DNA from: an uncultured Desulfobacterales bacterium
GTDB taxonomy: Bacteria; Desulfobacterota; Desulfobacteria; Desulfobacterales; G020354645
Length of the DNA stretch: 7,932 nt
Direction of reading: 5' to 3'
Assembly: GCA_947259865.1 (NCBI GenBank)
Contig: CAMYNZ010000229.1
Location: forward strand, 1 to 7,932
Positions 1-5,815 of this stretch are shown piece by piece (positions within the stretch are counted from its first letter, which is position 1; the number at the start of each line of letters is the position of its first letter). A program made the position numbers and the translations under genes. The notes beneath the pieces were generated by a model. That model had not been told where the DNA came from. It saw nothing but the letters and a program-made list of their open reading frames with translations, and searched no databases.

Positions 1-1531
1 GATTCAATAGCTTGATGCCGAAGGGTCCGGCTTTCAAAAACTCCGGGTGAATCAGTCCGAGGGGAACAAGTGACGGCAGAAAAATTGTATATGTCAGAAC
101 CATAAATCCTGCAATTAAACCGCTGATGGCGCCCGAGCGGGTGCCGCCTTTCCAGAATATCCCACCGATCAGGGCCGGTGCGAATTGGGCCACAGCTGAA
201 AACGACATCAGGCCGATGGAAACCCGGGGTAAGAATCCGCCGAGGTAATGGAAATAAAAATAACCCAGCATCAGTACCAGAATGATGCTTCCCCGGCGGA
301 TGAGCAGGAGCAGACCGGTTAATTCGCTTCTCCGGGAAATGGCCGGGATCGGCAATCTCAGCAACACCGGCATAACCAGGTCATTACAGATCATGGTGCT
401 CAGGGCGACGGTTTCGACAATGACCATGCCGGTGGCGGCGGATATCCCGCCAAGATAAACAATTAGGGTCAGCAATTGCTGCTTGCCGGCCATCGCCAAG
501 GTCAAGCCAAAATAATCGTTATCGACACTGCCGGCGGCGAACTGCATCATTCCGGCAAAAGCCACCGGCAGCACAAAAATGTTGATGGCCAGAAGATAAA
601 GTGGAAAAAGCCAGATGGCTTTGTTTAAATGCTCCTCGTTGACGTTTTCAACCACAATAACCTGAAATTGACGGGGCAGCAGGAGTATGGCCATCATTGA
701 CAAAAAGATATACATACTCCAATCGATGAAACTGAAGCCGCCGGCTTCTATTGTCAATAGATCTTCGAAAAGCGGATAAGATGGCTTGGGGGATTCGATG
801 GCCAAGGCGCCATTAAGATGGGAATGACTGCGGGCGGCTTCGAACAGATCCGCAAAACCATTATAAAGTCCGTAGGTTACAAAAAGCCCTAATGCCAGAA
901 AGGCCACGAGCTTTATGATCGACTCAAAGGCAATGGCGGCCACCAGGCCCTCGTGGCGCTCGGCGGCATCCAGGTGGCGTGTACCGAAAAAAATGGCAAA
1001 CACGGCCAGCATCAGGGCGACATAAAAGGCAGTATCGCCAAGCACCGGTATATCGGCAAAAGTTGACGCTACCGAAATTTCAGGGTACTGATTGATCAGA
1101 AAAAAAGTGGTCGATATGGCTTTGATCTGTATGGCGATATAGGGGATGATACCCGCAACGGCAATGATAGTCACCACTCCACCCAAGGTCGAACTTTTGC
1201 CGTAACGGGATGCAATAAAATCAGCGATGGATGTAATGCGATGAACCTTGGAGATTCGGATTATTTTGCGCAGCACCAACCAGCCCAGCATCGCCATCAG
1301 GGTTGGACCGATGTAAATGGTAAGAAAGGATAGACCGCTGCGGGACGCATAACCCACGCTGCCGTAAAAGGTCCAGGCTGTGCAGTAGACCGCCAGAGAG
1401 AGAGCATAGATATAGGGATTGCTGATAATGCTGCGACCGGCATCTGCCCGTTTATCGCCATAATAGGCAATCACAAAAAGAAGACCGACATAACCGAAAG
1501 AAAAAAATAATATGATTCCGGTTTGTAACAA
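1..1531 (-). CDS. Sodium:solute symporter-like sensor protein, 3' end missing (probable SSS-histidine kinase fusion)
   Basis: This reading frame encodes 510 residues with no stop up to the left edge, so the C-terminus lies outside the window. It is a polytopic membrane protein of the SSS (SLC5/PutP) family with about 13 hydrophobic segments. Visible family motifs are CTAWTFYGSVG (residues 50-60), IADFIASRYGKS (102-113), LLPRQFQVIVVEN (284-296) and SAATGMVIVETVALSTM (364-380, the Na+-site helix region). The LPRQF-VVEN and TAWTFYGSVG versions are, as I recall, typical of the branch in which the transporter domain is fused to a histidine kinase (CbrA-like sensors), so a kinase may follow beyond position 1. 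That part is inference; a plain transporter is the alternative. The start is TTG at 1531-1529, chosen because AAGGGAGGT (1546-1538) lies six bases upstream and no ATG is available nearby. It directly abuts the stop of the small upstream gene, which implies translational coupling. Confidence 0.9.
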   Translation of the reverse strand, partial: MLQTGIILFFSFGYVGLLFVIAYYGDKRADAGRSIISNPYIYALSLAVYCTAWTFYGSVGYASRSGLSFLTIYIGPTLMAMLGWLVLRKIIRISKVHRITSIADFIASRYGKSSTLGGVVTIIAVAGIIPYIAIQIKAISTTFFLINQYPEISVASTFADIPVLGDTAFYVALMLAVFAIFFGTRHLDAAERHEGLVAAIAFESIIKLVAFLALGLFVTYGLYNGFADLFEAARSHSHLNGALAIESPKPSYPLFEDLLTIEAGGFSFIDWSMYIFLSMMAILLLPRQFQVIVVENVNEEHLNKAIWLFPLYLLAINIFVLPVAFAGMMQFAAGSVDNDYFGLTLAMAGKQQLLTLIVYLGGISAATGMVIVETVALSTMICNDLVMPVLLRLPIPAISRRSELTGLLLLIRRGSIILVLMLGYFYFHYLGGFLPRVSIGLMSFSAVAQFAPALIGGIFWKGGTRSGAISGLIAGFMVLTYTIFLPSLVPLGLIHPEFLKAGPFGIKLLN

Positions 1532-1560
1532 TTATCGACCTCCCTTATCACCGGAATCAT
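1512..1560 (-). repeat. Perfect 11-bp inverted repeat around the gene junction, with RBS and start codon in the loop
   Basis: ATGATTCCGGT at 1512-1522 and its exact reverse complement ACCGGAATCAT at 1550-1560 enclose 27 bases. In the minus-strand transcript the 5' arm lies in the end of the 78-aa gene, the loop carries AAGGGAGGT, the TAA stop and the TTG start, and the 3' arm covers codons 4-7 of the symporter-like gene. The pairing is read directly from the sequence. A role in controlling translation is inference. Confidence 0.7.
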
Positions 1561-1768
1561 TTGCACGTTTTCTGGAATGGGAAAAAGTCACCAGGGCTGT
1601 GAGGCTGATTAGCAGACACCAGACACCAAAAATATAGATGTACAACAGCGGTAAGCCCAAGATCAGGACTTCCAGGTTTACCAGAGACAGGATCGGATAG
1701 TTTAACAAAAAACAGCCCAGCAGAAACAAGGCCACCAGGCGTTTATTTATTTTGCTGTCACGCGTCAT
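1532..1768 (-). CDS. Small two-helix membrane protein, putative partner of the symporter-like sensor
   Basis: This encodes 78 residues: a short basic N-terminus (MTRDSKINKR), a hydrophobic helix at about residues 11-29, a second at about 33-63 containing a PLLYIYIFGVW stretch, and a hydrophilic Lys/Arg-rich tail. It has no signal peptidase site and no catalytic motif. I recall small proteins of this shape encoded just upstream of SSS-type sensor kinases in Proteobacteria, but I cannot name a family with certainty. Length and position suggest an accessory subunit, as the small DUF4212 proteins are for other SSS transporters, although the sequence is not DUF4212-like. The ATG at 1768 is supported by GGAG eleven bases upstream (rather distant) and by an in-frame stop just upstream. 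Its last codons carry the ribosome-binding site of the next gene, and its TAA touches that gene's TTG. Confidence 0.8.
   Translation of the reverse strand: MTRDSKINKRLVALFLLGCFLLNYPILSLVNLEVLILGLPLLYIYIFGVWCLLISLTALVTFSHSRKRANDSGDKGGR
1538..1546 (-). promoter_or_regulatory. Strong ribosome-binding site deciding the TTG start of the symporter-like gene
   Basis: On the minus strand AAGGGAGGT, a near-perfect Shine-Dalgarno sequence, lies inside the last codons of the 78-aa gene and six bases before TTG at 1531. This is the reason for placing the start at a rare TTG codon rather than at an internal ATG. The site also lies inside the loop of the inverted repeat 1512-1560. Confidence 0.75.
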
Positions 1769-2211
1769 GGGTCATATTTCTCCAGGCAGTTGAACGGGTG
1801 ATACGGCAGGACTGACTGTATAACGACTCAAAATTCATGCAGCTTAATTCAACTCCGGTCCAAAAATCTTTCCATCCGGGGTGAGGCCCGTGACGTGAAC
1901 CGTTGCTACCATAAACCAATCAGGACCCGGTGTCAATTTGGATTGTCACACCAGAGGGGGATGTGGTATTCTGGTTGGGTAGCCGTTCATGGGTTCTGGG
2001 TTCCGAGGCTTGTCCGCCTCCGTGGGTTCAAGGCTTAAACCATCAGATCTAAACCGAACCGATAATTCACTATCATTAAGGGAAAACACCCATGAGCAAA
2101 ACGGTTTGAAAATATTAAAAAGCGACAGCCCTTAATCCTGAGCCTGCCAATGATTTGTGGCCCTGCCTTGCGCAACAGGTATAACCGCAATCTTATAAAT
2201 TTGGTGATATC
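1769..2211. other. Divergent intergenic region of 443 bases
   Basis: This region separates the minus-strand symporter unit from the plus-strand CNB-CBS-DUF294 gene. It holds the candidate minus-strand promoter at 1908-1936. GGGTTC occurs three times (1991, 1998, 2024), with a short GAGGC/GCCTC hairpin at 2005-2020 between the last two copies. For the plus-strand gene I find only a weak signal: TATAAC at 2180-2185 or TATAAA at 2194-2199, neither with a well-spaced -35. The only local open frame (from ATG 1989, 48 codons) lacks a ribosome-binding site and is not called. Confidence 0.5.
1908..1936 (-). promoter_or_regulatory. Candidate sigma70-type promoter for the small membrane protein/symporter unit
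   Basis: On the minus strand a perfect -35 hexamer TTGACA (1936-1931) is followed by exactly 17 bases and then TATGGT (1913-1908, four of six consensus positions). It would start transcription near 1900 and leave a leader of about 130 bases before the ATG at 1768. No operator or leader structure was recognised in that leader. Confidence 0.5.
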
Positions 2212-4542
2212 ATGAAAGATGAAATATTGCAGTTTTTAATGGATCTATCGCCTTTTTCCGAGTTGCCGGAAGAAGAACTAGCACAGGTGGCTAGCCAGGC
2301 ATCCATAAAAAAATATCCTAAAAAAACGACCCTGTCGGTCCAGGGCCGAACAACCTTGGAATGCGTCTATATTATCAAAAAAGGATCGCTGGAGTTATTC
2401 TACGAGATCGAGAATAAAAAAACGCTCAGTGCCTTGTTACAGCCGGGTGAAATTTTCGGCGGAATTTATATTCTCATGAATGCCGGTCTTTCGGTACGTA
2501 CGGTGCAAACTGTCGATGATGCCACGCTGTACAGCCTGCCGCAAAATGTTTTTTTAGAGCTGTGCGCGCGCCATGATTTTTTCTATGATTATTTCGCCGA
2601 AAAGTTTCGCGACCGAATGTCATATGAAGCCTATGCGTCAGTTGCCACCTCCGTTCAGGTTCAGCATCTTCTCTCCCGGCTGGTCCCTTTTACATTTCTC
2701 ACTGAAGAAGAAATCGAAAGGACCGCCGCGGCCATATCCATAGTTTACCATCCCAAAGATACCGTTTTATTTCACCAGGGTCGGGGCAAAGTAGAGCATC
2801 TGCACATCATCAGCAAAGGTGCGGCCGAACGTTATTTTGAAGAAAATGATGAAGAAAGGCTGCGCGGCTTACTGGGTGAAGGTGACATTTACGGCGGGAT
2901 CTCCCTGCTATTAAACAACGGAATTCCCATCCGTACCCTGAGAACAACGGAAGATTCGCAATTTTATCTGTTACCCAAAGATATTTTTTTCGATATTTGC
3001 AAGCATAACGGAACCTTTTCCGACTATTTTACGGACACTTTTGGCAAGCGAATGCTGGATCGATCCTATGCCGAGATTATCAGCAGTAATTTTCGACCGC
3101 GGGAGGATACCGCCCAATTTTTCAACCTGCCCGTTGACAATGTCTATACCAGGGATCTGGTTGCCTGCGACCAGGACCTGCCGATACAAGCCGCGGCAGC
3201 CATCATGACCGAACACAATTCAAGCTCCATTTTCATACGCGAGCCGGGTGCTGATCTGGTGGGGGTTGTCACCGATAATGATCTGAGAAAGAAGGTAACC
3301 GCCGCAGGTCTGGATGTATTAAAACCCGTTTCCACGATCATGTCTTCCCCGCTGCGCACCGTTTCTTCTAAGGCCCTTGTATTTGAAGCACTGCTGGAGA
3401 TGATGCAACACAATATTAAGCACCTTGGCGTCCGGGATGCAAACAACCAGATCACCGGTGTCATCACCAACCGGGATCTGTTGAAAGTCCAGGGACAGTC
3501 GCCTGTATTTATTGTGCGAGAAATTTCAGGGGCCAAGTTGATTAACCAGGTGGTACAGATTCACCGACAGGTTCCCCGACTGATTCAAACGCTGATCAAT
3601 ACAGGGGCCAAAGCCCAGAATATCACCCGCTTTTTAACGACCGTGTCTGAAGCCATTTTAAAGAAAATCATTGGTTTCGCGCTGGATGAAATGCCCTCTC
3701 CACCGGCAAAATTTGTTTTCATGGTGCTGGGCAGTGAAGGCCGCCAGGAGCAAACTCTGAAAACCGATCAAGACAATGCGATTATCTTTGAGGATGTGCC
3801 TGACAGCTCCCGTGATGAGGTGATGACTTATTTTTTGTCCCTGGGAGAAAAGGTCTGCAACTGGTTGAACGAAGCCGGCTATGATTTCTGCAAAGGCGGC
3901 GTTATGGCCAAAAACCCCCAATGGTGCCAGCCGCTGGTTCGGTGGAAGAAATATTTCTCAGAATGGATACACACAGCCGCGCCGGAAGCCCTGCTTCAGG
4001 CCAGTATCTTTTTTGACTTTCGCGGTGCTTATGGAGATTTGGATCTCATCGACAATTTGCGTAAGCACCTTTTTGACTCCCTGGGCCAATGGCCGGGCTT
4101 TTTCCGCCACCTGACAGAAAATGCCTTATTTTTTACACCGCCGATTGGTTTTTTCAGAAATTTTCTGGTCGAGTCCAGGGGCGCGCATCGCGACACGTTT
4201 AATATCAAGGCGGCTATGCAGCCGGTGGTGGACTATGCCCGTATCTATGCATTACAGCATAAAATTGAAGAGACCAACACCTTCGAGAGGATCAATCAGC
4301 TTCTCAGCCGAAAAAAAATCTCACCCCAGGAACACAATGAGCTGGAAACAGCTTACAGTTATCTGATGCAGCAACGGTTTGTCACCCAGGTAAAGGCGGC
4401 GATGGAGGATAATGGGCAACCCGATAACTATATAAATCCTAAACACCTCTCCCGTATAGAACAAACCATGCTCAAAGAGATTTTTAAAAGAATTGAGAAA
4501 TTCCAGGGTAAACTCAGCTTTGATTTTACCGGACAGGTTTAG
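2212..4542 (+). CDS. Multi-domain CNB-CNB-CBS-CBS-DUF294 nucleotidyltransferase-like signalling protein
   Basis: This encodes a 776-residue soluble, cytoplasmic protein. Domains in order are CNB-like 1 (about 10-140), CNB-like 2 (about 153-285), a CBS pair (about 311-427, with GVVTDNDLRKK at 351-361 and GVITNRDLLK near its end), a DUF294 nucleotidyltransferase-like domain (about 450-590) and the DUF294 C-terminal domain (about 620-765). The nucleotidyltransferase signature is GSEGRQEQ (507-514) followed by D519 and D521, the expected metal-binding GS...DxD arrangement of GlnD-like enzymes, so the catalytic core looks intact. The CNB domains align to each other with a spacing of 145 residues. 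Both have GG where cAMP-binding cassettes have GE (residues 83-84 and 228-229) but keep the arginine (R96, R241), so the ligand may not be cAMP. Family members I recall have one CNB domain and about 620-640 residues. The substrate of the transferase is unknown. ATG 2212 has GGTGA four bases upstream, and an in-frame TAA at 2182 limits the start. Confidence 0.9.
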   Translation: MKDEILQFLMDLSPFSELPEEELAQVASQASIKKYPKKTTLSVQGRTTLECVYIIKKGSLELFYEIENKKTLSALLQPGEIFGGIYILMNAGLSVRTVQTVDDATLYSLPQNVFLELCARHDFFYDYFAEKFRDRMSYEAYASVATSVQVQHLLSRLVPFTFLTEEEIERTAAAISIVYHPKDTVLFHQGRGKVEHLHIISKGAAERYFEENDEERLRGLLGEGDIYGGISLLLNNGIPIRTLRTTEDSQFYLLPKDIFFDICKHNGTFSDYFTDTFGKRMLDRSYAEIISSNFRPREDTAQFFNLPVDNVYTRDLVACDQDLPIQAAAAIMTEHNSSSIFIREPGADLVGVVTDNDLRKKVTAAGLDVLKPVSTIMSSPLRTVSSKALVFEALLEMMQHNIKHLGVRDANNQITGVITNRDLLKVQGQSPVFIVREISGAKLINQVVQIHRQVPRLIQTLINTGAKAQNITRFLTTVSEAILKKIIGFALDEMPSPPAKFVFMVLGSEGRQEQTLKTDQDNAIIFEDVPDSSRDEVMTYFLSLGEKVCNWLNEAGYDFCKGGVMAKNPQWCQPLVRWKKYFSEWIHTAAPEALLQASIFFDFRGAYGDLDLIDNLRKHLFDSLGQWPGFFRHLTENALFFTPPIGFFRNFLVESRGAHRDTFNIKAAMQPVVDYARIYALQHKIEETNTFERINQLLSRKKISPQEHNELETAYSYLMQQRFVTQVKAAMEDNGQPDNYINPKHLSRIEQTMLKEIFKRIEKFQGKLSFDFTGQV

Positions 4543-4718
4543 TGCCAGGGGTTTAGAGGTTGAAAGGTTAAGGGATCTGAATCGCTTTCGGATATTGCGC
4601 TCTTATTTGCATATAACTGAAAAACTAAAAAGATGTCCCTCAATTTTCTTACATGATTCTTCCAACCTCTGATAGGTCTTCCCATTGTGTCTCACAATGA
4701 CTGACTGCATTACCGTTT
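4543..4718. other. Convergent spacer with short inverted repeats
   Basis: This spacer lies between the 3' ends of the CNB-CBS-DUF294 gene and the ATC-hydrolase-like gene. It contains a tight hairpin CATTGTG-TCT-CACAATG (4683-4699) without a T-tract on either side. A distant 8-bp inverted pair is also present, AGAGGTTG (4555-4562) and CAACCTCT (4663-4670). A bidirectional terminator would be expected here, but neither structure has the canonical GC stem plus U-run, so I do not call one. Confidence 0.4.
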
Positions 4719-5225
4719 TTAAATACCGAAACAGGTAGCGTTGAATACAGGTAAGACAATCTCCTCCAGGCAGAAATCATCTGCAGCAGTTCGATATTTG
4801 GTCAACTGATAGCGCAAGCTTGGATTGAGCTGCTTGACCATGGAATCCATGTATTTGATTGAACCACTGCGACATAGTTGTTGTCTTGTTTTTTCGTCCA
4901 GGCCGGCGTCGGAAGCCCCTTCATACAGTGGGCAATGATGGCACTTAAATTTGACCTTATGAGGACCTTCTTCCATAATTTCAGCCGCAATACCAAACCC
5001 CTCGGGAACTGCTTTCACTATCGCGTAGGCGGTCGTCGCGTCAAAGGCTTTGATACCGGAGTTAGCCTTTATGAATCTACCCTGTATTTTTCCGGTATTT
5101 TCACACATTTGACTCTCCAGGTCTATGGCCTTGGCCATACCCAATTCTTGACCGACGGTAGTTATGTATAGATGGTGAAAGGTAAACGCAGCCTTGGCGC
5201 CATTAAACGTTTCATCGGTTTCCAT
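4719..5225 (-). CDS. L-2-amino-thiazoline-4-carboxylate hydrolase-like family protein (function uncertain)
   Basis: This encodes 168 residues, soluble, with no signal peptide or membrane segment. The C-terminal half has a family-like pattern: KCHHCP (C95, C98), a following Gly (G109), C118, LNPSLRY (133-139), then a Lys/Arg-rich strand and C152 near the end of DDFCLEEI. This order of Cys-Pro, Cys, Asn-Pro and a late Cys resembles what I remember of the ATC hydrolase family (Pfam ATC_hydrolase). Its founding enzyme opens the thiazoline ring of L-2-amino-thiazoline-4-carboxylate on the way to cysteine. Most members are uncharacterised, so the reaction is not asserted. The CxxC and the other cysteines could alternatively bind a metal. 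The length fits that family. The ATG at 5225 has GAGGAG nine bases upstream. The gene stands alone, convergent with the DUF294 gene and divergent from the LuxR pseudogene. Confidence 0.75.
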   Translation of the reverse strand: METDETFNGAKAAFTFHHLYITTVGQELGMAKAIDLESQMCENTGKIQGRFIKANSGIKAFDATTAYAIVKAVPEGFGIAAEIMEEGPHKVKFKCHHCPLYEGASDAGLDEKTRQQLCRSGSIKYMDSMVKQLNPSLRYQLTKYRTAADDFCLEEIVLPVFNATCFGI

Positions 5226-5271
5226 TTTTAATCACTCCTCTTTTTGGAGGGCTCGATCATAGCGCATCGCC

Positions 5272-5300
5272 GTTAGACGTAAGGATGTCTCTCGTTTCAA
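5272..5300 (-). promoter_or_regulatory. Candidate promoter for the ATC-hydrolase-like gene
   Basis: On the minus strand TTGAAA (5300-5295, five of six) is separated by 17 bases from TCTAAC (5277-5272, four of six). Transcription would start near 5265, about 40 bases before the ATG at 5225, with GAGGAG in the leader. Spacing and position are right, but the hexamers are not perfect. Confidence 0.4.
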
Positions 5301-5727
5301 ATGGGTGCCCTCAGTGTATAAATTATTGAGTAATTTGAAATGAATTGTAGTCCCCGGGCAGAACCCCATGGTTCCGGCAGGGGCCTGGAAAGCACATTTT
5401 AAGGGGTTTCTCCATTGAATCGATCCTTAACTTTTAAATTAAAGCCTAAAGTAAATAGGATCAATTTTCAGCAGAGATAGAGAATCAGAAGATGAAGCGC
5501 CCTTAGCAGACGAGCAGACAAGAACAGATACAACACATTGGGGGAGGTCGAGTCCATTTGCGAACGAACGCCAACCAGATGGCAATTTAATAACGCGATT
5601 TTGTTTGAAGGTCAAGAAAAATGAATGTGATCTGTATTGCAACTTGACGAATATTTTTGCATTTTGATATCTAAAACCGGTATATGGTGACCCATAACAA
5701 CTAATAGAAGGATATTGTCTTTATGCT

Positions 5728-5758
5728 TTGACAGAACCAAACATCATCAGGGTACTAT
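5728..5758 (+). promoter_or_regulatory. Candidate promoter for the LuxR/MalT-type gene
   Basis: A perfect -35 TTGACA (5728-5733) is followed after 19 bases by TACTAT (5753-5758, four of six). The spacing is longer than optimal, which is common for activator-dependent promoters, and the position about 50 bases before the start codon is suitable. The call is weak. Confidence 0.3.
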
Positions 5759-5800
5759 TCATAAATTAATTCCGGAAATGTTGGATTCCCCGATATTGCG

Positions 5801-5806
5801 AAGGAG
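5801..5806 (+). promoter_or_regulatory. Ribosome-binding site for the LuxR/MalT-type gene
   Basis: AAGGAG lies nine bases upstream of ATG 5816 and fixes the start of the N-terminal part of the broken LuxR-type gene. Confidence 0.7.
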
Positions 5807-5815
5807 ACATAGACA

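Larger units (their letters stand above)
5226..5815. other. Long intergenic region between divergent genes
   Basis: These 590 bases hold no gene I can support. Near the left end is the candidate minus-strand promoter at 5272-5300. At 5352-5383 a GC-rich patch folds as an imperfect hairpin (CCCC/GGGG outside, GAACC/GGTTC inside) with no T-run. From about 5454 to 5667 one plus-strand frame stays open for about 70 codons without an ATG, and the opposite strand (5439-5642) is open too; neither resembles a known protein. A short inverted repeat TATGG-TGAC-CCATA lies at 5683-5696. The right end carries the candidate plus-strand promoter and the ribosome-binding site of the LuxR-type gene. Confidence 0.5.

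Noticed and set aside
1989..2135. Small plus-strand open frame of 48 codons in the divergent intergenic region
   Set aside because: No ribosome-binding site, composition shaped by GGGTTC repeats, and no recognisable protein features.
2155..2175. Possible sigma54 (-24/-12) promoter upstream of the CNB-CBS-DUF294 gene: TGGCCC followed by TTGC
   Set aside because: Only nine bases separate the GG and GC dinucleotides where sigma54 promoters need ten, and the -24 element is a poor match.
2971..3921. Minus-strand open frames opposite the CNB-CBS-DUF294 gene
   Set aside because: They lie antisense to a well-supported 776-aa protein with clear domains, and their translations have no family resemblance.
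4683..4699. Hairpin CATTGTG-TCT-CACAATG as a transcription terminator
   Set aside because: The stem is only moderately GC-rich, the loop is three bases, and no T-run follows on either strand.
5439..5642. Minus-strand 67-codon frame in the long intergenic gap
   Set aside because: No plausible ribosome-binding site or known protein resemblance; the strand opposite is equally open, so there is no reason to prefer it.
5683..5696. Short inverted repeat TATGG-TGAC-CCATA upstream of the LuxR-type gene as an operator
   Set aside because: A 5-bp arm with a 4-base spacer is expected by chance in a region of this length, and no second copy was seen.
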